In this document: one piece after another, positions 1 to 12,061 of the stretch | How the letters are laid out: each line of letters opens with the position of its first letter | How positions within the stretch are numbered: the stretch's first letter is position 1 | Origin: Apostichopus japonicus | Taxonomy: Eukaryota; Echinodermata; Holothuroidea; Aspidochirotida; Stichopodidae | NCBI RefSeq assembly: GCF_037975245.1 | Contig: NC_092575.1 | Location: forward strand, 11,242,501-11,306,500 | DNA length: 64,000 nucleotides | Direction: 5' to 3' | The notes under the pieces: generated by a model | Told to the model about the DNA's origin: nothing | Databases searched by the model: none | Seen by the model: the letters and a program-made list of their open reading frames with translations, nothing else | Position numbers and translations under genes: made by a program

Positions 1-2466
1 AGTAACAGGTCCCTGGCTAAACCACAACAATTTGATGCACTTGGCATAGCATCTACTGCTACCCCTTACACACGGAGGACTTTTTCAGGTATTTTGGAGA
101 CTGCTGGAAGGAGAGCTTACAACCTGATGATAAGTTCCATTGATTACAAAGTCAAATTTCACTTGTCATCGCTGATACAGGGTGAGATGATTCCAGATGA
201 TAGACAGGAAATCCCAACACCAGATATTGCGAATCATTTTCCCATTTTAAGAACATTGCAAACAAGATACCACCAGTTGACCCGGAAGTGCAGATTTTGT
301 TACTGCTCGGAAGAGATGTCTTGAGGGCCCACAGGATGCGGGAACACATCAACGGCCCCCATGATGCTCCGTATGACCAGCGACTACACTTGGGATGGGT
401 TATTGTTGGAGAAGTGTGTTTGGGCACATCCCACCAGCCCAAACACCACAACGTCTTCAAAACCAGTCTTTACAGTAATGGGCGTACCTCTCTCATGAAA
501 CCTTGTTCCAACATGATTCAAGTGAAAGAGAGAATTGACAAGACTAAGAAGAGTGACTTAAACATCACCGGTAACAAAGGATCTACAGGGAAGGTTCAGT
601 TTGGTACAGCAGTATTTGATAAAACAAATGATTATAAGAAAGAAGCCCTTTCTATAGAAGATAACATTTTTCTGGACATAATGGACAAACATGTCCATCA
701 GGATGAAAATGGAAGTTGGGTGGCACCATTATTTTTCCGTCCTGAGAGAAGGCACCTACCAAATAACCGGGTACAAGCACAGAAGCGCTTTTACTCTCTG
801 CGCAAGTCATTGGAGAAGAATTCCACCAAGAAGAATCAGTTTGCGGAGTTTGTTCAAAAAATGTTAGACAATGATCATGCCGAACCTGCCCCTCCGTTAG
901 AAAATGGCAAAGAATGTTCGTATCTCTCCATATTTGGGGTGCATCACCCACAAACGCCTGACCAGATTCGTGTCGTGTTTGATTCCTTCAGCAGAATTTG
1001 TTAAATTTCGTTGAACAGTGTGCTACTTAGCGGTCCAGATCTGAACGACTCACTTTTGAGTGTGCTGATGCGTTTCAGGAAGGATCCCATAGCCTTTGCA
1101 GCCGACATACAGAAGATGTAGCTTTCTAGTGAAGGAAGATCACAGAGATTCTCTCAGGTTCCTGTGGTTTAAATAACAACGACATGACAAAGGAAATCTC
1201 TGAATATCGTATGAAGGTACATGTTTTTGAAAATAGTCCTTTCCCCATCAGTCGCCACTGACTGCTTAAGGAGAGCAGCTCAAAAAGGAAAAAAAATCCA
1301 TGGAAGTGATGCTAAACAATATGTTGAAAACAAGTTCTATGTTGACGATGGCCTCTCTTCTTTCCCCACACCTCAAGTAGCCATTGACCTTCTGTAAAGG
1401 ACGAGAGCAATGCAAGCTGAGTCAAACATTAACCTCTATAAAAAAGCTTCAAACAATGGAGAAGTGGTAAAAGCATTTGATGTAGATGACAGAGCCAAAG
1501 GCATAAAGGACCTAGATCTATCCTCAGATCCACTCCCGATTCAGCGAAGTTTAGGCATGTTGTGGGACCTGGATACTGATGCATTCACATTCAGTGTTTC
1601 TTCAGAAGACAAAGCATTCACAAAGAGATGTGATTTATCTGTCGTCAACAGTTTGTATGATCCCCTTGGTTTGACAGCTCCGATAACTATAAAAGGAAAG
1701 GCCCTTTTGAGAGAACTTAGTTCTGAGATCAACAACTGTGACGAGCCTCTCAGGTTTGAAAGAGACGTTGAATGGATTAATTGGATGGAATCCTTGAAGT
1801 TGTTAGAAGATGTGCATGTTCCCCGGTGTGTCATTTAATCGTTATTGTCGTTGACTAAAAAGAAGGAATTGTGTATCTTTTCTGATGCTTCTACAGTTGC
1901 CATTGGAGTAGTGGCGTACATCAGAGTTGTCAACGAAGAAAGAAATTGTCAAGTCGGATTCTTGTTGGGAAAAGCAAAATTAGCACCAAAACTAGCCCAC
2001 ACAATTCCCCGACTGAGTTATGCGCTGCAGTTTTGGCAGTGGAGTTGTATGAGTACATCAATGATGAAATTGATTTAGAGATAGATACTGTAAGGTTTTT
2101 CACAGGCAGTAAGATCGTCCTTGGTTACATTAACAACACTACCAAACGTTTCTATGTTTACGTATAAAATCGAGTAAATCGCATCAGACAGTCAACACGT
2201 CCAGAACAGTGGTGTAACGTTGCTACTAAACAAAATCCTGCAGACTTGGCCTCTAGATCCATTGCAGCACATGAGCTTCACGATAGTATGTGGTGTACAG
2301 GCCCGGGGTTTCTGTCCCGCCAAGAACTGCTTGAGATGAACAACTATGACCTTGTGCAACCTGTAGCAGATTCTGAAATTCGACTTGCCGTCACTACCAT
2401 GCTCACAAAAACATCAAATCTTGTTTTAGGTGCTCATCGCTTTGAACGTTTTTCAAATTGGAGAGG
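1..2466 (+). pseudogene. BEL/Pao LTR retrotransposon polyprotein, decayed and truncated
   Basis: Several plus-strand frames read in order as one BEL/Pao polyprotein. Positions 1-330 carry the end of the retropepsin-like (DUF1758) region, with 'IPTPDIANHFP' and then 'LLLGRDVLRAH' at 290-340. Positions 288-1004 carry the linker and start of the reverse transcriptase, including 'RVVFDSFSR'. The RT catalytic motif survives as 'FYVDDGLSSFPTP' near 1333-1370. Positions 1410-1838 match the Pao peptidase A17 region ('NSLYDPLGLTAPITIKGK'). Positions 1845-2450 hold RNase H-like pieces ('FSDASTVAIGVVAYIRV', 'DLASRSIAAHEL'). Stops and frameshifts separate the blocks, so it cannot be translated. No integrase or LTR is visible: the 5' side runs off the window, and the 3' side ends in 'RFSNWRGL', just where the 2467 repeat begins. 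Family assignment is from motif order. Confidence 0.85.
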
Positions 2467-3842
2467 CTTGACTATTCGGTCCCCAGATTATAAACACGGC
2501 CAATGAAATTTGTGTTTATCGGTCTTCGAATTGTAGGTACTGTGTCGTTATTTAGAGTTATTTGAACTTAAAATGGGTCAATCAGCCGTTTCTATCACAG
2601 ATTCAAACAAATCTGAATTCAAATTGAATCTGAATGCAGCTAAATAAATTCCAGTTGATTAAAATCGACCGGTTCACAAAAGAACATAATGCGAAAGGGA
2701 TGAAAGTTTTTCGCTCTGTGAACAGAATACTGTCAGAAAACGAAGACAACATAACTAGCCTATACTACTTTCTTTAGTCTCTGCGTTTTTTGTCCATGTG
2801 AATCACTCTACTTCTACGAAATTTGCTGGAAATTATCCCAAACGCAATCATAGATAATAGGTTATATTATTTCTACTAATTATTTCTTTGGCGGGTGTGG
2901 GGGGCGGGGTGGGAGGGGGAGATGAAAACATTTGATAACCCTTTTTGTGGAGAATCTCTCCCATGTTAATAATGCTTGACTATTCGGTCCACTGATTATA
3001 TACACGGCCAATGAAATGTGTTTTTATCGGTCTTCGAATTGTAGGTACCGTATCGTTATTTGGAATTATACTTGAACTTAAAATGGGCCAATCAGCCTTT
3101 TTCTATTACAGATTCAAACAAGCACCGTTCTGATCTCATTATTTGTATTATTTGGGACTTTTTCTTGTAATATGTTTCGTAGCCTAGGCTACTGAAAGGG
3201 AGACTTGAGAGATTGAATCTGAATACATGAAGAGCACAGATATTTATTTTATTAGGTTTTGCTGTTTCAAGTTACCAATTTTGTTTGAAGACAGTACATA
3301 CTTTTTCTGATCAATCAATAAAAGTTGAACGTCACAGAACATAGTTCGTTTCAGTTCACTCTGCTAAAAACATGTAAAAACCAATCTTCGGGGTTAAATA
3401 AATTCCAGATGATTAAAATCGACCGGTCCACAAAAGAACAGAATGAGAAAAGGGATATAAGTATGAAATACTGTCAGAAAATGAAAGAAACATAAATATC
3501 CTGTACTACTTTTTTGATTCGCTGCGTTGTTTGTCAATGTGAAATAAATTGTTCTACTTCTACGAAATTTGCCGGTAATTCTCCCAAACGCGATCATAGA
3601 TAATAGGTTATATTATTCTATTATTCATTTCTTTTGGGAATGGGGGGGGTGAAAACATTTGATATCCCTGTTTGTACAGAACCTCTCATTTCTTAAGAAT
3701 GCTTGACTATTCGGTCCCCTGATTATATACACGGCTAATGAAATGTGTGTTTATCGGTCTTCGAATTGTAGGTACCTTATCGTCATTTGGAGTTACTTCA
3801 ACTTAAAATGGGTTATTTACCCGGTCTTATTTCAATTTCAAA
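2467..3842 (+). repeat. Tandem A/B repeat block (A-B-A-B-A)
   Basis: A block of about 145 bp starting 'cttgactattcggtcc' occurs at 2467-2612, 2974-3122 and 3700-3842. A second block of about 300 bp containing 'attaaaatcgaccggt' occurs at 2641-2960 and 3394-3690. The second A-B interval has about 270 bp of extra sequence (3123-3393). Copies differ by scattered substitutions, so the array is not recent. The first A copy starts at the breakpoint of the BEL/Pao remnant. No coding signal is seen. Confidence 0.75.
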
Positions 3843-4945
3843 CATGCACCGATTTAAAACTCATAATGCTCCCTAGCTTACTAAAATAAAGGACTGAGAT
3901 ATTCTGACAACGGCTTAAATTGTTCTTTAAGTTTAAGACATATGTTGAAAAACTAGCAAACCTGTCGAAAATAATATATAGTAGTTTTGTTAGGTTAGTT
4001 TTGTTAGTTGTTTCAAAATAGTTTAGGAAAGCAATCCTTCACTTAAGTCTTTTCTTCACGTATTTCTATTCTAATGATGCTATGCTTCATAAAAAACTAT
4101 TCCAAAGATACGTTGAAATTGACTTAATGTTAGAAAGGTCACCTGTCTTGATTGTCTACATATTCCTATTAATTTATATAATATACCATTATTCATAGGC
4201 ATTAACTCTCTATATCCAAGCATAAGGAAAATCCTTTTCCATGTTAAAAAGTCCTACGGTAACATTCTTTTTAAATGTAGATACATTCTGTAGCTTTTGG
4301 AAATATAGTGGGAAAATACCCAAACCATTTAACATGGTTACATGCAAATCAAAAATATTTGTTGGAAGAAAAATCACCGTCTTTGTATCATGCAAAATTC
4401 GTCTGTAACTTGCTCGTCAATGCCCTTATTTAATTAATGCTGTTTGTATATATCCATTCTATGTTAGTAGGTGGCACATCGGTTTTTCAAATAACTTTCA
4501 CTTGTCTCAAAGTCTGATTTGGAAGTTGTTCGGATACTGATGCCTAATTTAGTTGTCATAATCTTCTCTATATAATTAATGATCATGCATGGCTGGTCCT
4601 GTTTTAACACAATATGTTAGTTCTGAAGTATTTCTATGGTCCCCATATTGTAGGCAATATACTTTCATACCTGTGTTATGGAAGAGGTGTGTTTTAATTT
4701 CAGGACCGAGGGCAGCATTCATTAAAGTTGCATGTCAATTTTACCATGCTGAAAAAAGACACATATGCATACTATAGGCAAAGACAGGACCATCTTCAAA
4801 CTTTGAGAGAAGAAAGAGGGCAGCATGATTATGGCTATAAGCCAAAGAAAATCCCAGGACCGGGTTTTCGGTCCTGTCTTTTCAAAATGTCCTGCCCTTT
4901 AAGGTGTGTTTCCCAGCACCGGTCCTGACATTCTGGGTGAGGTGC
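3843..4945. other. Intergenic stretch, no recognised gene
   Basis: AT-rich sequence with only short, unsupported open frames. Around 4590-4930 the string 'ggtcctg' or its complement recurs ('gctggtcctgtttt', 'caggaccgag', 'acaggaccatc', 'ggtcctgac'), which hints at an old dispersed repeat. No terminal repeats could be paired. Confidence 0.4.
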
Positions 4946-5690
4946 ATTCATACATACATACATACATACATACATACATACATACATACATACATACATA
5001 CATACATACATACATACATACATACATACATACATACATACATACATACATACATACATACATACATACATACATACATACATACATACATACATACATA
5101 CATACATACATACATACATACATACATACATACATACATACATACATACATACATACATACATACATACATACATACATACATACATACATACATACATA
5201 CATACATACATACATACATACATACATACATACATACATACATACATACATACATACATACATACATACATACATACATACATACATACATACATACATA
5301 CATACATACATACATACATACATACATACATACATACATACATACATACATACATACATACATACATACATACATACATACATACATACATACATACATA
5401 CATACATACATACATACATACATACATACATACATACATACATACATACATACATACATACATACATACATACATACATACATACATACATACATACATA
5501 CATACATACAAACATACACACACACATACATACACACACACATACATACATACATACATACATACATACACACATACATACACGCATACATACATACATA
5601 CATACATACATACATACATACATACATACATACATACATACATACACACATACATACCTACATACATACACGCATACACACCCACACACA
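4946..5690. repeat. (ACAT)n tetranucleotide array
   Basis: Near-perfect CATA repeats for about 560 bp, then a right-hand part degenerating to CACA, CGCA and CCCA variants up to about 5700. Open frames through it on both strands (MYVC- and THTYI-type repeats) are products of the repeat. Confidence 0.98.
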
Positions 5691-5699
5691 CACCCACAT

Positions 5700-6434
5700 C
5701 CACACACTCTCCGCCTGCATGAATGCATAGGTTACGATTATCATCCGATAAACCAAAAATGGGAAAAGAGCGAGAGAAAAAAACTTAAGTGATATACCTA
5801 ATATATTAGTTCAGTAATGCTAGAAAAAAGTCATACATTGTAAAATAAGTATCATACATCGGATCGATCATCTGTTTGGGAGAATGGGATTTCATTTTCA
5901 GAACCATTTCAAAAGTTTGAGAGGATTAGTAAAGGCTATTTACAATAATATCACTACATAACACTAATAACAGCAACATTTTAGCCTACGCCTGGCGGGA
6001 AAAAATATGGTTATTCGAAATGAGTATTCACTTTTTAAATACAGATCACCAAATAGAGCCGTATACATTGTACGCGAATCAGAAATCACAAGTAGATGTT
6101 TCCGCATGAATGCAAGATTAATCGATATATGTTTACAAACAATGTTAACAATGACCATTAACACACATATATAATAATACATTTTTCATTTGGTCGAAAA
6201 TGTGAAACCACATCCTACAAATGTATTCCCATGTCATGTGTCCCCCTTACCATGTTCTTTACATTGTGACGAATAGTTAATCCGCTGTTATTTCAACTCA
6301 TCTATACAACTCTATCTATATACTGTATCATTGGTGGATAATAACGCTGGAGCGTACACGTCTCAATGACACTGAAATGAAAGGTCTAACACATTCGAGG
6401 TGGAAGGGATAGGGGTAGGTGGGGGACAACTTAC
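5700..6434. other. Sequence 3' of the ceramidase-like exons; nothing recognised
   Basis: AT-rich, without long frames. The last exon of the minus-strand ceramidase-like gene should lie here or further left. I could not find a C-terminal exon with the family's Pro- and Trp-containing ending. Confidence 0.35.
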
Positions 6435-6520
6435 TTAAATGCTGCTTGTGATTGGCTTGCAAGGGCGGTAAAGACGTGCCACCAAGCAAAGAACTGAAAC
6501 AGTCCTGACTTCGAATTGCC
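6435..6520 (-). CDS. Alkaline ceramidase-like exon, C-terminal zinc-site exon
   Basis: Minus-strand exon with an acceptor 'tcttttcttacag' and a consensus donor 'gtaagt'. It reads GNSKSGLFQFFAWWHVFTA and then LASQSQAAF. This matches the late region of ACER3-type alkaline ceramidases, membrane enzymes that split ceramide into sphingosine and fatty acid, where two histidines in a HxWWH-like motif bind zinc. The second His is present, but the first is Phe (FFAWWH), so one metal ligand appears lost. The exon is 86 bp and ends in phase 2. It could belong to a pseudogene or an inactive homologue; family homology is strong but the exon is short. Confidence 0.6.
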
Positions 6521-6807
6521 CTGTAAGAAAAGATAGAGCAATATACATTTAAAAAAGTCAGAGTAAATATTTACTGTTGTGTATACTGTATTTTGTAACT
6601 TGTACGCCATAATTGGTTGGTGAAATGTCGTTAAAGGATTTCTTTTTCATTAAAGGGAAGTACTCCTACCATTCATAGGTGCCATTTGTAATAAAAACGT
6701 TTGTTATGCAGAACTTGGCTCTCGCCAAATGTTAAGAGCAAATTAATGTTTTGTGAAGATATCGTTGCTTTAATTTAAACAATGTCACTTCATGATGTCG
6801 AACTTAC

Positions 6808-6829
6808 CGAATCACACTGTATTTGTATT
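6808..6829 (-). CDS. Possible 22-bp micro-exon of the ceramidase-like gene
   Basis: The exon at 6904-7005 ends in phase 2 and the exon at 6435-6520 must start in phase 0, so 3n+1 coding bases are missing between them. A 22-bp segment ending at a good donor ('gtaagttc') fits and encodes about seven residues (IQIQCDS). That gives nearly the spacing expected in ACER3. The acceptor, ending 'aag', is weak, so this is tentative. Confidence 0.25.
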
Positions 6830-6903
6830 CTTAATTTGATTTTGACTAACGTCGTTTTAATAAACCTGAATTGTAAACATAGGACTTGTTATTCTAAACT
6901 TAC

Positions 6904-7005
6904 CTAAGCTGCTCACAGAAGTTATTATCAATGAGCCATAGAGTAAAGGCCGCGACGTATAGAATCAACGGATAAATCAGAAGAAACTTGGAGTGTGTCA
7001 TACGT
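6904..7005 (-). CDS. Alkaline ceramidase-like exon, transmembrane and NFCE motif
   Basis: Minus-strand exon between acceptor 'ttattttttcccag' and donor 'gtaagttt', 102 bp, entering with one base of a split codon and leaving with two. It reads MTHSKFLLIYPLILYVAAF and then TLWLIDNNFCEQL. A hydrophobic helix followed by a W-x-x-D-N-x-F-C-E motif matches the penultimate helix and following loop of ACER3-type ceramidases (Golgi/ER membrane). A preceding exon of 3n+2 bases is required between here and 9375 and was not found. Confidence 0.6.
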
Positions 7006-9374
7006 CTGGGAAAAAATAAACAATTATACTGGGTTATAGGAGTACAGGAGGGGAGGGGGGGGGTGATGCGGGGCAATGGTTCAGTAGAGGATGTTTGCTT
7101 TGCTTTAAGGTCGGAGAAGGAATATTACGGGTGCACCCCCCCCCCCTCCCTTCAACCTTACACGAAGTACTCATTCGCAAAACCTTGCGTTTAGGGCTAC
7201 TTAGATAGACGTTATACTCTATATATGCCCCAGAAAGCACCATTTGACTTTTGCATTTTTTTCTGCAGAGGAATGGGAGTCCCACAATAAAACCACGGCA
7301 GCACCCTAAATAAAATACTTCATTCTCATTGGGCCCTCCCATAACGACTCTAGTCACTACCTAAATCAGTCAGGGGAACTTTGGAGTTTATTTACAATTT
7401 ATAACTTTGTCTACTAATCCCTTGTCTACTAATCCCCTTACATCTATCTCTTTGTTTTCACCATGCTCATTAACCTGTCTGTATTCTGTGCGTGTTTTTG
7501 TCCCTTCTGTTAGTGTTACTTGTCATTTAGCCTTTGAAGAAGATCCTGCTAGGATCGAAACGTCAGGTCAACTTACTTTTACACATTCTCCTACACAGGC
7601 GCTCTAGTGGATAAGCAGTTTGCTAACAGTTTTATTTTATTTTGATTACAATTTATAACTGTAATCTAAATAAGCCTCAGAATGAACCATTTGACGATAA
7701 AAGAATGAATTTAATTTTGGGCGGGGGGAGCCCCAACCGGACCCCCAACAAAGGAGGTGGCTTCAATGATCCCAGTGAATCCCACACCTTTAATAATTCC
7801 CACCCCTATTTTAATCCTCCATTGAATGACCATTGGATTCGTCAGCATTATACGGAAGCAAATGCAGCGCACTTTTACATGCCAATTCGACAGGTCGAAG
7901 CACCTAACCATTATATCGTATTTCTGCATATATCAGTACGATAGGCACCACAACATAGAATGATGTACGAATATACATGTTCAGTATTGTTCTAAGAGTG
8001 TAAAGAAAAACATAAGTAATATGATTACCGTGCGCAGTAGAAGGTTCTCCCAATTATGCAGAATGTTACTTAACCAAACGCCGCCTGTAACAAGGAAGAG
8101 CAAATAAGGAAATGATCGCAACTCGGTTTACAATATTCGAATACATACTGTAGGCATACCGTACATATAAGAGATGATATTGGCATATGCACTAGGTAGC
8201 ATACTATACTAATTTCATTGTATTGAGGTGGAACCTTTCACCAGATAATCGTACCCCTCCCCCACCCCACCCGTGTTAAACCGTGTGTAAATTTGTAAAC
8301 GTTTCTGGAAAGGATATTCCATGAGAATTTACTGACTTAGGACATTACAAAAAAAGCCTAGTTAGGGGTGGGAGGGGGAGGGGTGGGGTCAGGAACCGTC
8401 AGACAGTGGTCAGACTATTGTTCTCCGTTTGGGGAATATCATAGGTTAAATGTTATTTGTGTGTGTAGGGGGGGGGGGGTCATAGCGCCGGTAAACAACA
8501 TATGTAACAACCTTTAAAACATGCCGGTATCTCCGAAACAGTATCACCTTTTACGTAACTGTGTTCTTGGTCACAGCGCTGATAGACAATAGTTTGCTTC
8601 TAACTTGTCTAACTTATTAATAATGCTCTTCGTTTTATAGTGATTATACCCATTCCTGCTCTCTGCTATGTCAATACTGACATTGCGTTAACGACGTTAG
8701 ACCTTTTAGCACAGACTAACAAAGGCGAAAGCTAGAGATTCCAACTTCAAGGATGTCCATTTTGAAATGATATTTTTTCTATATTGATTCGAAAATACAT
8801 CTTTCGCTTCCGTATTTGACCCCCCAAAAAGTACATTAGCATGTATTTATTGTCAAAGACGAAAGCGAATATACGACAAACCTGATAAAATTATCTGGCA
8901 CGAGATATTTTATTAATAAAATTGCCCACTCACTAATAGCCGTTTATCTGACGTAAGAGAATTAGGAGAGGTGTTGGGGGTGGGGGATTTTAACAAGTTG
9001 CAATTATTATTTAAATAATGCACGATGGCCCCAGTAAACTTGCCGGAAGTTGTCATCTCAGCCCCAACTTATCTCATTCAATAGGTTTCTGATATTTTGC
9101 CCCCCCCCCTCCCCACCTCCACCACAACCAAATTTAGACGGACACAGATGAATATCTTGAAACCGTTCAAAATTACATTTCGATGACTAAATTAAAGAAA
9201 ATTTAATAAAAGCGATATCAAATCAAGAATAACATTATCATTAAAACCGGCTGTCAAGTTTGTATTAGTTACATTTATATAGGGGCAGAAGAATTGAAAA
9301 TTTAAGTAAAATATCATGACAATATTAGCATTAAAGTAGTCAGAACAATTACAAGTGTCGTCAAGTAAGCTCAC
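7006..9374 (-). other. Intron region of the ceramidase-like gene
   Basis: About 2.4 kb with poly-C and poly-G tracts (7138, 8469, 9101), a hammerhead-like relic at 7526-7575 and no supported long frame. A missing coding exon matching the FHQVMYG region of the family should lie here. A segment near 8170 reads MYGM by chance but meets a stop and lacks an acceptor. Confidence 0.35.
7526..7575 (+). ncRNA. Degenerate hammerhead-like motif of a Penelope-type terminus
   Basis: The sequence reads 'cctttgaagaag', a GATCCT/AGGATC hairpin, then 'gaaacgtcagg'. Flanking CCT and AGG can form stem I, GATCCT/AGGATC stem II, and GAAAC-GUC the tiny stem III and cleavage side. The CUGA core is mutated to UUGA. 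A sister copy sits at 22675-22718. It resembles the motif 3' of the Penelope-like ORFs at 50-62 kb. Confidence 0.4.
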
Positions 9375-9492
9375 CTGGTGAAACGCCGGTTGTTGTAGTA
9401 TCAAGTATGATATTGACACACATGCGCTATAGAGAACTATCACCACCGCGAGCGGATGGTTTGAGGATTTAGGCGGTGAATTGCATTCATAG
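9375..9492 (-). CDS. Alkaline ceramidase-like exon, middle transmembrane segment
   Basis: Minus-strand exon with acceptor 'cttgtcctttacag' and donor 'gtgagc', 118 bp, one split-codon base then 39 codons. It reads YECNSPPKSSNHPLAVVIV, then a hydrophobic stretch, and ends in QQPAFHQ. The pattern of a charged loop, a helix and a Pro-x-Phe-His-Gln end matches the centre of ACER3-type alkaline ceramidases. It ends in phase 0. It lies in the same strand and order as the other exons. Confidence 0.6.
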
Positions 9493-9977
9493 CTGTAAAG
9501 GACAAGCACAGATGTTTTCCTCTGTCATATATATATGAAGATCAACTCAATAAGATAACGTGGATACAACTAATTTCAAAGATATTCAGAGCGAGATCAT
9601 TTTAATAATTAATCTTTCACCATTGGTCTGTGGCTCAACTTTGAAATGACAGTAAACAACAGACATGAGAATGACATTCTTCTCGTTCTAGTGTAACTGT
9701 GTACATGCAAAATATCTAAACTAAGTTTGTATTGCTATATACCGGCATGGAATGAATTGATGGAGAGGTGGGGGTGGGGATTCAATGGTAACCGGGAGAG
9801 GCACCAGCAATTTAAGCAGGGGCACAATACTCGTTGTATGAATCTTGTGGAGTTTTGGTACACATGATAGTGGCTCAGGTGGAGAGGGGGAAGTAATCTG
9901 CAAGGTAGGGGACGGGGGGGGGGGGACACGATCCTCTTTGCCCCGGTCCAAGCAGCTGGTCTGATGCTAACATGTGA

Positions 9978-11010
9978 TCATGTGTGATGAGTACGTTAAT
10001 ATCACAACACCAACACGATGACCGTGTGATGAGTACGTTAATATCACAACACCAACACGATGACCTTGTGAAGAGTACGTCAATATCACAACACCAACAC
10101 GATGACCGTGTGATGAGTACGTTGATATCACAACAACAACAAGATGACCGTGTGATGAGTACGTCAATATCACAACAACAACACGATGACCGTGTGATGA
10201 GTACGTTGATATCACAACAACAACAAGATGACCGTGTGATGAGTACGTTGATATCACAACAACAACACGATGACCGTGTGATGAGTACGTCAATATCACA
10301 ACACCAACACGATGACCGTGTGATGAGTACGTTGATATCACAACAACAACACGATGACCGTGTGTAGAGTACGTCAATATCACAACAACAACAAGATGAC
10401 CGTGTGATGAGTACGTTAATATCACAACAACAACAACAACACGATGACCTTGTGAAGAGTACGTCAATATCACAACACCAACACGATGACCGTGTGATGA
10501 GTACGTCAATATCACAACAACAACAAGATGACCGTGTGATGAGTACGTCAATATCACAACAACAACAAGATGACCGTGTGATGAGTACGTCAATATCACA
10601 ACAACAACACGATGACCGTGTGATGAGTACGTTGATATCACAACAACAACAAGATGACCGTGTGATGAGTACGTCAATATCACAACAACAACAAGATGAC
10701 CGTGTGATGAGTACGTCAATATCACAACAACAACACGATGACCGTGTGATGAGTACGTTGATATCACAACAACAACAAGATGACCGTGTGATGAGTACGT
10801 TAATATCACAACACCAACACGATGACCGTGTGATGAGTACGTTGATATCACAACACCAATACGATGACCGTGTGTAGAGTACGTCAATATCACAACACCA
10901 ATACGATGACCGTGTGATGAGTACGTTAATATCACAACAACAACACGATGACCTTGTGAAGAGTACGTTAATATCACAACACCAACACGATGACCGTGTG
11001 ATGAGTACTA
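9978..11010. repeat. 42-bp minisatellite, about 24 copies
   Basis: The unit is 42 bp (its core begins 'gtgtgatgagtacgt'), with variants such as ACACCAACACG versus ACAACAACAAG in the CAA-rich part and TTAATA, TCAATA or TTGATA. The unit is a multiple of three without stops in several frames, so both strands show long frames (14-residue repeats). It lies in an intron of the ceramidase-like gene. I treat the frames as passive. Confidence 0.95.
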
Positions 11011-12061
11011 CATTGTGAGATGTTTTTCAGGTTCCTGTCATATTACGATTTGTTTCATTGTATTTTTTTGTATTTATTTGGCCACATTAACATATATAAC
11101 TGTCTAAGGATAACGTTATATTGTACAGACAAGAGAATGATCGGGACGGAGCGAGTTCGGCAAGGGGGGGGGGGGAGCTCAGGGTGGGTGAGTGACCAGT
11201 GAATTGCAGGTAGGGTGATCGGGAGAGGATAGATGATCGAGAGGGAAGGGGATTGGAAGATCATGTAGGGTGTCAGGAGGGGTAAATAGGGAGGAAAGTT
11301 GAGAACGGGGATCGAGATGGCAGGGGAAGTCTAACAGTGTTTAGATGGAATCTGTAAATACAACTAGTTCATGCTCATATACTACGTTGGCGTAACCTAT
11401 TATGTTTTGTTCTTTGCTTTTAATAAGTTATGCATAACGACTAAATTGAAACTTTCCACACGGCAGGGGAGGGGGTCTTACATCCCTCGCCATACCTCTG
11501 CTTGTTGCTTCTTAGTGGTATATCGTAAAAACTGTTGTGATCAATGGTAGTTCATTCTTAATCAGTTTTATCCTTGTTGACCAACTTTTGTTTGTTGTCA
11601 TTTCTATGTTGCAGCACTCTCTTTCACGAAGTTTCTCCATATTCCAATTTCCTTTGAGACTATATTGTATTCTCGATATGACTGGGCGAATCTTAAGCTT
11701 TACGTCGTTGTTTGGATTTGTAAAGATTACCGTGTCTCTGACACTAATAACTAACTGACTATGTTCTAGGGTGTAAGATATGCATGATTGTGTAGGTTAC
11801 TTTTAACTTCAGTTAACATTCCCGTAAAGGAACTGAAGGACGTAGCATACACATGGTGGCATGAATTGCCGTATCAATACAAGCGTTAGTTAAACTTGAA
11901 TCCTCTGAAATATATAAAATATAGGGGTCACGAAAGTTGGTTTCCCCCTTTTGTAAGTTTTTTTCCTATGCTATATTCTGCAAGTTGTAAAGTACAATAT
12001 GTCATATATGTTGCTTATATAGGCTACACACGTTACATTTTGCGCTATGGAAACAGGATGT
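11011..12061. other. Intron sequence, nothing recognised
   Basis: About 1 kb of AT-rich DNA with GA-rich patches near 11150-11320. No exon of the ceramidase-like gene, RNA gene or transposon was recognised. Confidence 0.4.

Noticed and set aside
4835-5728. Cys/Tyr/Met-rich frames over the ACAT array
   Set aside because: Repeat product present in several frames and both strands.
8040-8098. Minus-strand segment between a good acceptor and 'gtaatc' as a ceramidase exon
   Set aside because: Two frames contain stops and the open one (GVWLSNILHNWENLLL) does not match the family.
8130-8180. 'MYGM' reading on the minus strand as the missing ceramidase exon
   Set aside because: Stops within a dozen codons and has no acceptor.
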